Shown: positions 42,935 to 51,694, counted from the first letter of the stretch. The stretch is DNA of 64,000 nt from Phytopseudomonas dryadis (GCF_004327355.1 NZ_QJUM01000019.1:62001-126000); one strand, 5' to 3'. Program-made: numbers and translations. Notes: generated by a model from the letters alone, not told the origin.

Positions 42935-43183
42935 TCAGCCCCCGGTCACGGTGGGGAAGAACGCCACCGCATCGCCATCGGCCAGGGGCTCGGCCAGGCT
43001 GCACAGCTCTTCGTTGCGCGCGCACATCAGGCCGCGCTCATCCAGTACCTTCCATACGCCGCCGCGGGCCAGCAGGTGCTGGCGCAGGTCTTCCAGGGTG
43101 GCGAACGCCGGCAGGGCGTCGAGCCGTTCCGCATCCAGGCCCAGGGTTTCGCGATAGCGGGCGAAGTACTGCACCTGGATCAT
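42935..43183 (-). CDS. moaD: Molybdopterin synthase sulfur carrier subunit
   Basis: An 82-residue ubiquitin-like sulfur carrier starting MIQVQYFARYRE. It ends in the diagnostic Gly-Gly (FFPTVTGG), which is thiocarboxylated by MoeB-type activation. The start overlaps the moaC stop (ATGA) and the stop is next to moaE, giving the order moaC-moaD-moaE. Confidence 0.96.
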   Translation of the reverse strand: MIQVQYFARYRETLGLDAERLDALPAFATLEDLRQHLLARGGVWKVLDERGLMCARNEELCSLAEPLADGDAVAFFPTVTGG

Positions 43184-43659
43184 CGCGCCCCCTCGTCGGC
43201 CAGGTAATGACCGCTCTTGCCGCCAAGCTTCTCCAGCAGGCGCACCTGCTCGATGACCATGCCGCGATCCACCGCCTTGCACATGTCGTAGATCGTCAGG
43301 GCGGCGACACTGGCGGCGGTCAGCGCCTCCATTTCCACACCGGTCTGCCCGCTGAGCTTGCAACGCGCGCGTATCAGCACGGCATCGTCGCCCTCGGCGC
43401 TCAGCTCGACCTTGACGCTGGTGAGCATCAACGGGTGGCACAGCGGGATCAGCTCGGCGGTCTTCTTCGCCGCCTGGATACCGGCGATACGCGCCACGGC
43501 GAAGACATCGCCCTTGGGGTGCTCGCCGTCGACGATCATGCGCAGGGTCTGTGCGCGCATGCGTACCCGCGCCTCGGCCACGGCTTCGCGCACGCTCGGC
43601 GCCTTGTCGCTGACGTCGACCATATTGGCGCGCCCCTGGGAATCGAGATGGGTCAGCAC
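43180..43659 (-). CDS. moaC: Cyclic pyranopterin monophosphate synthase
   Basis: Converts 3',8-cyclo-7,8-dihydro-GTP to cPMP in molybdenum-cofactor synthesis. It is 159 residues long. I start it at GTG (VLTHLDSQGRANMVDV) with AGGAG 7 bases upstream; the open frame continues to 43785 through repeat sequence and is not coding. Family blocks KKTAELIPLCHPL and MEALTAASVAALTIYDMCKAVDRGM are present, including the catalytic Lys/His region. Confidence 0.96.
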   Translation of the reverse strand: MLTHLDSQGRANMVDVSDKAPSVREAVAEARVRMRAQTLRMIVDGEHPKGDVFAVARIAGIQAAKKTAELIPLCHPLMLTSVKVELSAEGDDAVLIRARCKLSGQTGVEMEALTAASVAALTIYDMCKAVDRGMVIEQVRLLEKLGGKSGHYLADEGAR

Positions 43660-43741
43660 GGGCTTGCTCCTGGCGGGAATCGGCCGATTGTAACCCCGTG
43701 GGTCGGGATTGGGCAGTTGCAAGGCGGATGGCCGCCCCCTG

Positions 43742-43823
43742 CAAGCTGCAAGCCAGTGTGGCGTATGCCTCAAGATCGCGGTCAAGCTTTTGCACTTACT
43801 TGAGGCTTGTGGCTTGCAGCTTG
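43742..43823. repeat. Perfect AAGCTTGCAGC-family hairpin
   Basis: Two 14-bp perfect inverted arms, CAAGCTGCAAGCCA (43742-43755) and TGGCTTGCAGCTTG (43810-43823), enclose about 54 bases. It sits between phoH-like and moaC genes. The same family is found at 11115-11179 and, as shorter pieces, elsewhere. Confidence 0.8.
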
Positions 43824-43842
43824 AAGCTGCGGGCTACGCCCG

Positions 43843-45234
43843 CTACATATGGCTTTCCGCGTACTCGGCCAGAACCGAGCGCGGTACGCCCTGCAGGGTG
43901 ATGTGCACGCCGTGCTCGAAGTCCTTGAAGCGCTCGGTGAGGTAGGTCAGGCCCGAACTGGGCGCCGACAGGTAGGGTGTGTCGATCTGCGCCAGGTTGC
44001 CCAGGCAGATCACCTTGGAACCGTTGCCGGCGCGGGTGATGATGGTCTTCATCTGGTGCGGGGTGAGGTTCTGGCACTCGTCGATGAGGATCAGGCTCTG
44101 CTGGAAGCTGCGCCCGCGGATGTAGTTCAGCGATTTGAACTGCAACGGCACCTTCTGCAGGATGTAGTCGACGCTGCCGTGGGTGTTCTCGTCATCCATG
44201 TGCAGGGCTTCGAGGTTGTCGGTGATGGCGCCGAGCCAGGGCTCCATCTTTTCCGCCTCGGTGCCGGGCAGGAAGCCGATCTCCTGATCCAGGCCCTGCA
44301 CGCTGCGGGTGGCGATAATGCGCCGGTAGCGCTTGCTGACCATGGTCTGCTCGATGGCCGCGGCCAGGGCCAGGATGGTCTTGCCCGAACCGGCGGCGCC
44401 GGACAGGTTGACCAGGTGGATATCCGGATCGAGCAGCGCGTACAGGGCCAGGGCCTGGTAGATGTCGCGCGGCTTCAGGCCCCAGGCCTCCTGGTGCAGC
44501 AGAGGCTCCTGGTGCAGGTCGAGGATCAGCAGTTCGTTGCCGTCGATTTCCTTGATCCAGCCGACGAAGCCCTGCTCGTCGACGATGAATTCGTTGATGT
44601 GCACCGCCGGCAGATTGTCGATCAGTTGCACGCGGTGCCAGGTACGCCCATGGCCCTGGCGCGTCTCGACCTTGCTGACGCGATCCCAGAACGACCCGCT
44701 CATGCTGTGGTAGCCCTTGGACAGCAGGGAAACGTCGTCGACCAGCTGATCGGTGTGGTAGTCCTCCGAGTCGAGCCCGCAGCCGCGCGCCTTCAGGCGC
44801 ATGTTGATGTCCTTGGTCACCAGCACCACGGACATCCCCGGGCGCCGGGATTTCAGTTCGACCAGCTGGTTGATGATCTTGTTGTCGTTGAGGTCCTCGG
44901 GCAGCCAGGTCACCGGCGCGCCGCTCTTGCTCATGAGGATCGAGAGATAGCCGCAAGGCCCGCTCTTGTCGCGCTGGATCGGCACCCCGTGCTCGACGTC
45001 TTCAGGCGTTGCGTCACCGAGGATCTTGTCGATCAGGCGAATGGCCTGGCGACACTCCGCGGCCACCCCCTGCTTGCCGGTCTTCAGCTTGTCCAGCTCC
45101 TCGAGCACGGTCATGGGGATGGCGACGTGGTGTTCCTGAAAGTTGAGCAGGGCGTTGGGGTCGTGAATCAGGACATTGGTGTCGAGGGCGTACAGGGTTG
45201 GGGCGGTGGGCTTGAAGCGTCCGTGGTCATCCAT
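43843..45234 (-). CDS. PIN-PhoH fusion ATPase/nuclease (PhoH2/YlaK-like)
   Basis: A 463-residue protein. The N-terminal PIN nuclease domain (about 10-150) contains YALDTNVLIHDPNALLNF, ELDKLK and VLVTKDINMRLKA, the acidic metal-binding residues. The C-terminal PhoH-type P-loop domain has LSGAAGSGKTILALA and SLILIDECQNLTPHQMK. Such PhoH2 proteins are RNA helicase/RNases in other bacteria. The start MDDHGRFKP has GAGGTGA upstream; the frame is open to 45357 without support. Divergent from yaaA. Confidence 0.93.
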   Translation of the reverse strand: MDDHGRFKPTAPTLYALDTNVLIHDPNALLNFQEHHVAIPMTVLEELDKLKTGKQGVAAECRQAIRLIDKILGDATPEDVEHGVPIQRDKSGPCGYLSILMSKSGAPVTWLPEDLNDNKIINQLVELKSRRPGMSVVLVTKDINMRLKARGCGLDSEDYHTDQLVDDVSLLSKGYHSMSGSFWDRVSKVETRQGHGRTWHRVQLIDNLPAVHINEFIVDEQGFVGWIKEIDGNELLILDLHQEPLLHQEAWGLKPRDIYQALALYALLDPDIHLVNLSGAAGSGKTILALAAAIEQTMVSKRYRRIIATRSVQGLDQEIGFLPGTEAEKMEPWLGAITDNLEALHMDDENTHGSVDYILQKVPLQFKSLNYIRGRSFQQSLILIDECQNLTPHQMKTIITRAGNGSKVICLGNLAQIDTPYLSAPSSGLTYLTERFKDFEHGVHITLQGVPRSVLAEYAESHM

Positions 45235-45676
45235 ACTCGTCACCTCTTGTCGGATCCAGCGACGGAATGCCAGAGCGGCGCTCCGCCACACAGGACCACC
45301 GGGCTCCGCGGAGGGTATCCGGGGAGGTGCAAACGGATGAGGGCCGAGGGCCGCCACCTGTCTGCAGGGTTCGGCGGTCGTTCAAGGCGCGGCCCGCCTT
45401 GGCGGATCATCGTGATCACGGTCACTGCGGGCCACAACTCGTTGATACTCCAAAAAACATGACAGGCAAATGATCTTTTCAGCTTTTTTAACTTTATTTT
45501 GCAGCCTGACGAATAGCGCTTGGCGGCTTACCGCCTCGTCGGTAAAGTCGGAAATCCTGCCGCGGCACCCATACCCCTCCGATTTCCATTGCATGCGACC
45601 TGAAGCTTGCGCGCGCGCTCGTGCAGGTGGCGTCGAGCAGGCCCTATAATCGGCGCCCTGCTGAAGGAGACGACTC
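45235..45676. other. Divergent promoter region between phoH-like gene and yaaA
   Basis: About 440 bp without a credible gene. It holds an AT-rich tract (about 45470-45500) and a perfect TATAAT at 45645-45650 close to yaaA. No repeat of the families seen elsewhere was noticed. Confidence 0.6.
45645..45650 (+). promoter_or_regulatory. Probable -10 box of yaaA
   Basis: A perfect TATAAT lies 27 bp before the yaaA start codon. The -35 element is weak. AAGGAGA near 45663 is the ribosome-binding site. Confidence 0.5.
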
Positions 45677-46456
45677 ATGCTGATGGTGATTTCACCTGCC
45701 AAGACCCTGGATTACGACACCCCGCCGGTCACTCGGCGCTTCACCCAACCCGAATACCTCGACCACGCCCAGACACTCATCTCCCAGTTGCGCGAATTGG
45801 CCCCGGCGCAGATCGCCGAGCTGATGCACCTGTCGGACAAGCTCGCCGGTCTCAATGCCGCGCGCTTCGGCAGCTGGACGCCGGCGTTCGATACGCACAA
45901 CGCCAAGCAGGCGCTGCTGGCGTTCAAGGGCGATGTCTACACCGGCCTGGATGCCGAGCGCTTCGCCAAAGCCGACTTCGATTTCGCCCAGGATCACCTG
46001 CGCATGCTGTCCGGGCTCTATGGCCTGCTGCGCCCGCTGGATCTGATGATGCCCTACCGCCTGGAGATGGGTACCAAGCTGGCCAACGCCCGCGGCAAGG
46101 ATCTCTACGCGTTCTGGGGCGAGCACATCACGCAATGGCTCAACCAGGCGCTGGCGGCCCAGGGCGACGACGTGCTGCTCAACCTCGCCTCCAACGAGTA
46201 TTTCGCCGCGGTCAAGCGCAAGGTGCTCAAGGCGCGCGTCATCGATACCGAGTTCAGGGATCTGAAGAACGGCCAGTACAAGATCATCAGCTTCCATGCC
46301 AAGAAGGCCCGCGGCCTGATGGCCCGCCACGTGATCAAGCAGCGCCTGCGCGATCCCCACGATCTCAAGGACTTCAACGACCAGGGCTATCGCTACTCGG
46401 CGCAGGACTCCAGCGCCGACAAGCTGGTGTTCCTGCGCGACCAGGCGCCAGGCTGA
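45677..46456 (+). CDS. yaaA: Peroxide stress protein YaaA (DUF328)
   Basis: A 259-residue cytosolic protein starting MLMVISPAKTLDYDTPP, the family hallmark. Further blocks are KGDVYTGLDAERF, LSGLYGLLRPLDLMMPYRLEMGTKL and NLASNEYF, matching YaaA throughout. E. coli YaaA limits free iron and DNA damage during peroxide stress; a similar role is inferred. Good ribosome-binding site and a consensus -10 box upstream. Confidence 0.95.
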   Translation: MLMVISPAKTLDYDTPPVTRRFTQPEYLDHAQTLISQLRELAPAQIAELMHLSDKLAGLNAARFGSWTPAFDTHNAKQALLAFKGDVYTGLDAERFAKADFDFAQDHLRMLSGLYGLLRPLDLMMPYRLEMGTKLANARGKDLYAFWGEHITQWLNQALAAQGDDVLLNLASNEYFAAVKRKVLKARVIDTEFRDLKNGQYKIISFHAKKARGLMARHVIKQRLRDPHDLKDFNDQGYRYSAQDSSADKLVFLRDQAPG

Positions 46457-46560
46457 CGGAAACATTCGCCAATCCCTGGCCCGGATATTTCATGAGAGCC
46501 ATCTGCGCGCCGTCAATGGGTTAGTTAATGCTTGATGAGAGGAGAGGTCGGCACAGCCCC

Positions 46561-46632
46561 GTAGCCTGGTGTTGAGCGCAGCGATACCCAGGGCGCAATT
46601 TCCCGGGTGTCGCTGCGCTCGACCCGGGCTAC
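46561..46632 (-). repeat. Type B palindromic repeat, copy 1
   Basis: A 72-bp inverted repeat with ends GTAGCCTGGTGTTGAGCGCA and GCTCGACCCGGGCTAC. It is homologous to 63546-63617 read on the other strand. Confidence 0.85.
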
Positions 46633-46651
46633 GCAAAATTGCCATATGCGT

Positions 46652-46742
46652 GTAGGAAGCGCGACCCCGCGGCGAATCGTGGCCATAGCGCGACTCTTGT
46701 AGCATGGCCGCCATCGCATCGCGCCGGGGTCGACGCTCCCAC
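46652..46742 (-). repeat. Type A palindromic repeat, copy 1
   Basis: A 91-bp inverted repeat that on the minus strand reads GTGGGAGCGTCGACCCCGGC and closes with GGTCGCGCTTCCTAC. It is homologous to 63340-63430 and 9414-9503. Confidence 0.85.
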
Positions 46743-46884
46743 TGGTAAACCCGCACGGGCTCTTGCAGGCCAATGATCGAGACGGTATCCACGGGCTGAC
46801 GGAAACATTCGCCAACCCTAAACGAGTGCCGTGGCGGCCTGGCTTGTGTAGGATTGATGTTCATCCGATGCGCAAGGTTCGCAC

Positions 46885-47349
46885 ATGATTTTCGGCGCAA
46901 TCCTGGTTCTGAGCTGGCTTATCCTGCTGATCCGCTACCCGAGCAAGGCGCTGCCCATCTCCCTGGCCGCGCTGATCGGCCTGGGTCTGGTGGCCAGCTG
47001 GGTGCTGTGGCAGGAAAGCCGTGAGAACCGCCACCTGTCCCGTCTCGAACTGCGCCTGCAGTACGCCCCCGGCAGTTGCCCCGCGGATCGCCCACTGAAC
47101 CTGCACCTGCACAATGGCAGCGATGTGCCGATGCTGGAACTGCGCTGGCGTATCGCCGCCTATCGCCCGGGCGACAGCGTCAATCTCGCCGAGCGTCTCT
47201 ATGAAACGCCGCGCTACAGCGGCCCTGGCGAATTGCTGCCGGGCGCCGACTGGCAAGCCTGCCTGCCGTTGCCTACGCTGCGTAGCGGCTACCGTCCCGG
47301 CACCCTGGAGTTCCGCGCCGAGCAGTTGCAGGGCACGTTCGCCCGCTGA
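46885..47349 (+). CDS. Membrane-anchored hypothetical protein
   Basis: A 154-residue protein with two N-terminal hydrophobic segments (about 2-17 and 22-41) followed by a beta-rich, presumably periplasmic domain. That domain contains LELRLQYAPGSCPADRPLNLHLHNGSD and ends LEFRAEQLQGTFAR. It resembles small proteins in Pseudomonas sometimes labelled as transporters, but nothing here supports transport. Function unknown. Confidence 0.8.
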   Translation: MIFGAILVLSWLILLIRYPSKALPISLAALIGLGLVASWVLWQESRENRHLSRLELRLQYAPGSCPADRPLNLHLHNGSDVPMLELRWRIAAYRPGDSVNLAERLYETPRYSGPGELLPGADWQACLPLPTLRSGYRPGTLEFRAEQLQGTFAR

Positions 47350-47447
47350 CCTGTCCCGCGCCACGGCAATGCGCCCATAGCGAAACCCAGCCGCTGCGCC
47401 GGTGCAACGAACGATCTGACAAAAACAACAAGCCAAAGGATGTTCGC

Positions 47448-48278
47448 ATGAGCCAACCCACCGTCCTCATCACCGGCTGCTCCAGCGGCATCGGCCGTGC
47501 CCTGGCCGATGCGTTCCAGCACGCCGGCTACCGGGTCTGGGCCAGCGCCCGCAAAGCCGAGGATGTCGCCAGACTGGAGGCGGCCGGCTTCAACGCGGTG
47601 CAACTGGATGTCGACGACGCGGTCGCCATCGAGCGCTTGAGCGCACGCCTGGGGGAAGAAGCCGGCGGCCTGGACGTCCTGATCAACAATGCCGGCTACG
47701 GCGCCATGGGCCCGCTGCTCGATGGCGGCAGCGCCAACCTGCGCCGGCAATTCGAAACCAATGTCTTCTCCGTGGTCGGCGTCACCCGCGCGTTGTTCCC
47801 CCTGCTGCGCCGTAACAAGGGGCTGGTGGTCAATATCGGCAGTGTCTCGGCGCTGCTGGTGACGCCCTTCGCGGGCGCCTACTGCGCCTCGAAGGCCGCG
47901 CTGCACGCTCTCAGCGACGCCTTGCGTCTGGAGCTGGCGCCCTTCGGCATCGGCGTGCTGGAAGTCCAGCCCGGCGCCATCGAATCCAGCTTCGGCACCC
48001 AGGCCAGCCGCCAGGCCGAACAGCTGATCGCCGAACACTCGCCCTGGTGGCCGCTGCGCGAAGGTATCCGCGCCCGCGCCATGGCCTCCCAGGACAATCC
48101 GACACCCGCCAGCCATGTGGCGCGCAATGTGCTCGCCGCCGTCACCAGCAGCAAGCGGCCACGGCTGCTGCGCGTGGGGAATGGCAGTCGCGCCCTGCCG
48201 CTGCTGGCCAACCTGGTGCCCAAGCCGCTGCTGGATAAACTGTTGAGCAAACGCTTCGGCCTGGACCGCCCTTTGTAG
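47448..48278 (+). CDS. Classical SDR-family oxidoreductase
   Basis: A 276-residue NAD(P)-dependent oxidoreductase. The N-terminus reads VLITGCSSGIGRALADAF, with NNAGYGAMGP at about residue 82. Ser in NIGSVSA and YCASKAAL give the full catalytic triad at about 139-155. The C-terminus is extended (about 190-276), as in retinol-dehydrogenase-like SDRs. Substrate unknown. Confidence 0.9.
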   Translation: MSQPTVLITGCSSGIGRALADAFQHAGYRVWASARKAEDVARLEAAGFNAVQLDVDDAVAIERLSARLGEEAGGLDVLINNAGYGAMGPLLDGGSANLRRQFETNVFSVVGVTRALFPLLRRNKGLVVNIGSVSALLVTPFAGAYCASKAALHALSDALRLELAPFGIGVLEVQPGAIESSFGTQASRQAEQLIAEHSPWWPLREGIRARAMASQDNPTPASHVARNVLAAVTSSKRPRLLRVGNGSRALPLLANLVPKPLLDKLLSKRFGLDRPL

Positions 48279-48334
48279 AACCTTGCCTGAGCATCGACAG
48301 TCACAGCACTAATCCGACATAGCCGAGCCCAGCC

Positions 48335-48721
48335 ATGCCCTCCACCGCCACGCCGACCGCCATGACCCGTTACGCCGTCACCGGCGTGCTGGCGGCCGTG
48401 TTGCTCAACCTGCTGCTGCGCACCTTCGTCAAGGTCGGCGGCGTCCTGGCGACCCTGGTGATCGCCGCCAGCGTCGCCGCGCTGATGGCCCTGCTGTTCG
48501 CCTGGAACCGCCGCCGGCCGCCGACCCGCGGCGAGCGGCGGCGCCTGGTCTGGCTGTACGGCGGCATGCTGGGCGTGCTCTATGCCGGCCTGTTGAGCAT
48601 GATGACCCTGCAGGAACAGCCCAGCCCCATGGGCGTGCTGCTGTTCGTGCTGCACTACCTGTGCTATCCGCTGTTCGCCCAGTTGCTGTTTTCCGAGCGT
48701 TTCTTCAGGCGCCTGCCCTGA
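48335..48721 (+). CDS. Small multi-pass membrane protein
   Basis: A 128-residue protein with about four hydrophobic segments (around 15-30, 33-52, 68-88 and 95-115) and a basic cytoplasmic stretch (NRRRPPTRGERRR). No family recognised with confidence. An alternative start is the ATG at 48362. Function unknown. Confidence 0.75.
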   Translation: MPSTATPTAMTRYAVTGVLAAVLLNLLLRTFVKVGGVLATLVIAASVAALMALLFAWNRRRPPTRGERRRLVWLYGGMLGVLYAGLLSMMTLQEQPSPMGVLLFVLHYLCYPLFAQLLFSERFFRRLP

Positions 48722-48759
48722 GAGCCCGTGCACGACCCGATCAGAGGAACGGCCAATCG

Positions 48760-50175
48760 ATGACAGACAGCCCGCACCTTCCCACCTACGTGCGACGTAT
48801 CGTCTACCTGTTGCTGGCCGCCCTGCTGGCCATTCAGGTAATCGTTTACCAGGTCGGTCTGCGCAGCCATCGCGCGCTGGCCGAAGAAACCCTGCGCGGG
48901 CAGCTCGACAGCACGGCCCAGGTATTCGAGCAACTGCTCGAGCTGCGCCACCGGCAACTGGCGCAGAGCGCTGCCGTACTGGCCTCCGACTATGGCTTCA
49001 AGGAAGCCATCGCGGTGGGCGAGCGGGCCACTGTCGAGTCGATGCTGGAGCAGCACGGCCACGGCATCCAGGCCGATATCGCCCTGCTCAATACCCGCGA
49101 CCGGCAACTGATCGCCAGCGTCCCCAGCGAGCTGCAGCAGGTCGATGTGGCAGCGCTGCTCAAGGCCGCCGCACAGGCGGGCGGCAGCGATCAGCCGCTG
49201 CGTATCGAGATGCTGCGCAGCCAGGGCGGCGCGCTCTACCAGTTGATCCACAGCGTGGTGAACATGCCCACGCCGCAAGCCGACCTGACCCTCGGTTTCG
49301 CCATCGACGACGCCTTCGCCGAACACCTCAAGCGGATCACCGGCAGCGAGTTCGTGTTCCTCTCGCGCGGCGAAAACGGCGCCTGGCAACTGCACGGCAG
49401 CACCCTGGACAGCCCGCTGGCGCAGTTGCTGAGCAATCCGGCGGCCCTGCTCGATGGCACCTTCTGGTCACTGCCGGATGCAGACGGCGATCACCTGATG
49501 CGCTCGACCATCCTCGAACATGCCGACGCACTGGGGGCCAGCGAAGTGCTGGTGCTGATGGGCAAGTCGCTGCGCCAGGCCATGACGCCCTACGCCGGGA
49601 TCGAGCGCCTGCAGCGCTACCTGATCGGCGCCAGCCTGCTGCTGGCGGCACTGGCGGCGTTACTGGTCACCCGGCGCCTGCCATGGCCGCGCAGTGCCGT
49701 GGCCCGGCAGGATCCCCTGACCGGCCTGCCCGACCGGCACGTCCTCGACCAGCGCATCGAACGTGCGCTCAACGGGCAGCGCCATGACTCCTTCGTGCTG
49801 ATGATGATCGACCTGGATCAGGTCAAGCGCCTCGACGATCGATACGGCCGCGCCGCCGGCGACACAGTGCTCAAGGTCACGGCGCAGCGGCTCAGGCGCC
49901 TGCTCAGGCGCATCGACACCCCAGTCCGTCTCGGCGACGACCAGTTCGCCGTGCTGCTGCCCGGTATCGACCGGGCCACGGCGATACGCCTGAGCGACCG
50001 TATCGAGCAGCGCCTGGGCGCGCCCATCGCCTTCCAGCAGCACCGCCTGCGCGTCGACGTCGGTATCGGCATCGCCGTCGCCCCGGAAGACGGCGACAAC
50101 GCCAGCGAACTGCTGCGCGTGGCCGCCGAGGAAATGTCCGCGGACCAGGCACAGCGTCTCGACGGCACCTCCTGA
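48760..50175 (+). CDS. Membrane GGDEF-domain protein with degenerate active site
   Basis: A 471-residue protein. It has one transmembrane helix near the N-terminus (about 12-32), a periplasmic sensor region (about 35-290, helical with FEQLLELRHRQLAQSAAVLASDYGFKEAI), a second helix (about 295-315) and a C-terminal GGDEF domain (about 330-471). The active-site loop reads GDDQF rather than GG(D/E)EF, so cyclase activity is doubtful. The inhibitory I-site RxxD is intact (RRID five residues before the loop). It may bind c-di-GMP as a receptor. Confidence 0.9.
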   Translation: MTDSPHLPTYVRRIVYLLLAALLAIQVIVYQVGLRSHRALAEETLRGQLDSTAQVFEQLLELRHRQLAQSAAVLASDYGFKEAIAVGERATVESMLEQHGHGIQADIALLNTRDRQLIASVPSELQQVDVAALLKAAAQAGGSDQPLRIEMLRSQGGALYQLIHSVVNMPTPQADLTLGFAIDDAFAEHLKRITGSEFVFLSRGENGAWQLHGSTLDSPLAQLLSNPAALLDGTFWSLPDADGDHLMRSTILEHADALGASEVLVLMGKSLRQAMTPYAGIERLQRYLIGASLLLAALAALLVTRRLPWPRSAVARQDPLTGLPDRHVLDQRIERALNGQRHDSFVLMMIDLDQVKRLDDRYGRAAGDTVLKVTAQRLRRLLRRIDTPVRLGDDQFAVLLPGIDRATAIRLSDRIEQRLGAPIAFQQHRLRVDVGIGIAVAPEDGDNASELLRVAAEEMSADQAQRLDGTS

Positions 50176-50253
50176 GGCGGCAAACAACTCGAACACCGCA
50201 GGCCTTTGGCCGGTCGCACCTGTATCCATTGTCAGGCGATACGAGGAGCGTCC

Positions 50254-50499
50254 ATGGAATACATCGATTGGCTGCAGTGGCCGGCCATGCTGGTCACCGT
50301 CGCCGCCGCCTGGCTGGTCGCGTCCAAACAGCGCCACCGGCGCAATCTGGGCTTCTGGGTATTCATGGCCAGCAATGTGCTGTGGATCATCTGGGGACTG
50401 CACAGCCAGGCTTATGCGCTGATCGTGCTGCAGCTCTGCCTGGGCGCCATGAACATTCGCGGTGCGCTCAAGACCGAGGACAAGAGCGCCAGCGCCTGA
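50254..50499 (+). CDS. Small two-helix membrane protein
   Basis: An 81-residue protein starting MEYIDWLQWPAMLVTVAAAWL, with GAGGAG just upstream. It has three short hydrophobic stretches (about 8-22, 30-45 and 48-63) and a charged C-terminus. Similar to small conserved inner-membrane proteins of pseudomonads. Function unknown. Confidence 0.78.
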   Translation: MEYIDWLQWPAMLVTVAAAWLVASKQRHRRNLGFWVFMASNVLWIIWGLHSQAYALIVLQLCLGAMNIRGALKTEDKSASA

Positions 50500-50500
50500 T

Positions 50501-51694
50501 TCAGGTAGGTGCCTCGGCGCGGATCCGCAAGGAGAAGCAGGTGCCATCCAGCACCGACGAGGTGACCGACAGACTGCCCTCATGGGCCTCGGCGATCTGC
50601 GCGGCGATATACAGACCCAGGCCGAGCCCCTCGCGCGGCGATGCTCCCTCGGAGCGGATAAAGGGCTGGAAGATCTTCGCCATCAGGCTGGCCTCGATAG
50701 GCGGTCCATGGTTGCTCACCGTCAGCAGCAGGCTGCCCTCTTCGTACACCGCGACCAGTTCGATGGGCTCGACCGGCGAGCCATGGGTCACCGCATTGGA
50801 GAGCAGGTTACTGAGCGCCTGGCCAATACGCATGCGGTCACAGTAGATCGCCTGCGGCAGGTCGATGCGCGTCCGGATCGCCCGCCCACCGCTGGCCGTC
50901 CGCACTTCCTCGGCCACCTGGCTCAGCCACGGGCCGAGGTCGTCGACCACCTTGCGCTCCAGTGCCAGCCCCCCGCCAAGGTGACCACGGGCGAAGTCCA
51001 GGACATCGTCGATCAGTTCGCCCATGCGCCCGGCGCTGGCCTGGATCAAGCCCACCAGGTGCTGGCCGCGCGCGTCCTGGAGGCGGCTGTGCAGCAGGTC
51101 GCTGCCCAGGCGGATGGCGTTGAGTGGCGTGCGCAGGTCATGGCCGAGCACGGCGATGAACTGTTCGCGCAGGCGCGCCACCTCACGGGCATCGAGCAGT
51201 GCCTTGTCACTCACCTGCAGGCGCTCCTGCATGTCCAGGTTCTTGGCGATCAGTTGTGCCAGCAGCTCCAGGGTCTGCAGCATGTTCGGATCGTCGAGCC
51301 TGGCTGGCAATGGGTCGAGCGCGCACAGGGTGCCGAAGAATTCGCCGTTGGCGCGGATGATGGGGATCGACAGGTAGCTTTCGAAACCGTACCGCTTGGG
51401 TATGGGATGGGTGGAGAACAGCGGATGGCTGCTCGCCTCGCCGAAGATCACTGGCTGCCGGTGCTGGCGAATCTCGTTGCAGATGGTCGTCTCGAGCGGC
51501 AGCTCGTCACTGGGTTGCAAGCCGAAATCGATCAGATCGTGCACCGCACAAGCCATCCAGCGGCTCTCGGTCACCCGCGCCACGGCGGCGAAGCGCATGC
51601 CCGTGGTGCGCAGCACGACCTGCAGGATCGCGGGCACTGAATCGATCGCGGCGATAGCGGCCACATCGGCGGAAATGGATGGGCCGTCGTTCAT
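50501..51694 (-). CDS. GAF-domain sensor histidine kinase
   Basis: A 397-residue cytosolic kinase without membrane segments. A GAF domain (about 15-160) has DLIDFGLQPSDELPLETTICNEI. The HisKA H-box VLGHDLRTPLNAIRLGSDLL follows (phosphoacceptor His at about 185). The HATPase domain has LSNLLSNAVTHGSP (N box), SNHGPPIEASLMAKIFQPF (G1) and EGLGLGLYIAAQIAE (G2). It resembles phytochrome-like soluble kinases. No response regulator is adjacent, so the partner is unknown. Confidence 0.92.
   Translation of the reverse strand: MNDGPSISADVAAIAAIDSVPAILQVVLRTTGMRFAAVARVTESRWMACAVHDLIDFGLQPSDELPLETTICNEIRQHRQPVIFGEASSHPLFSTHPIPKRYGFESYLSIPIIRANGEFFGTLCALDPLPARLDDPNMLQTLELLAQLIAKNLDMQERLQVSDKALLDAREVARLREQFIAVLGHDLRTPLNAIRLGSDLLHSRLQDARGQHLVGLIQASAGRMGELIDDVLDFARGHLGGGLALERKVVDDLGPWLSQVAEEVRTASGGRAIRTRIDLPQAIYCDRMRIGQALSNLLSNAVTHGSPVEPIELVAVYEEGSLLLTVSNHGPPIEASLMAKIFQPFIRSEGASPREGLGLGLYIAAQIAEAHEGSLSVTSSVLDGTCFSLRIRAEAPT

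Larger units (their letters stand above)
46457..46884. other. Repeat-filled intergenic region
   Basis: No gene is seen. The stretch is dominated by a composite palindromic repeat (type B 46561-46632 plus type A 46652-46742) and flanking homologous sequence to about 46790. A short segment (GCTGACGGAAACATTCGCCAA) occurs at 46454 and again near 46796, so a local duplication flanks the repeat. Confidence 0.7.

Noticed and set aside
42159..43157. A 332-residue plus-strand frame across moaE and moaD
   Set aside because: It is antisense to two well-identified molybdopterin genes and has shadow composition.
43660..43785. Longer moaC start
   Set aside because: The extension runs through repeat sequence. 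GTG 43659 with AGGAG gives the canonical MoaC N-terminus.
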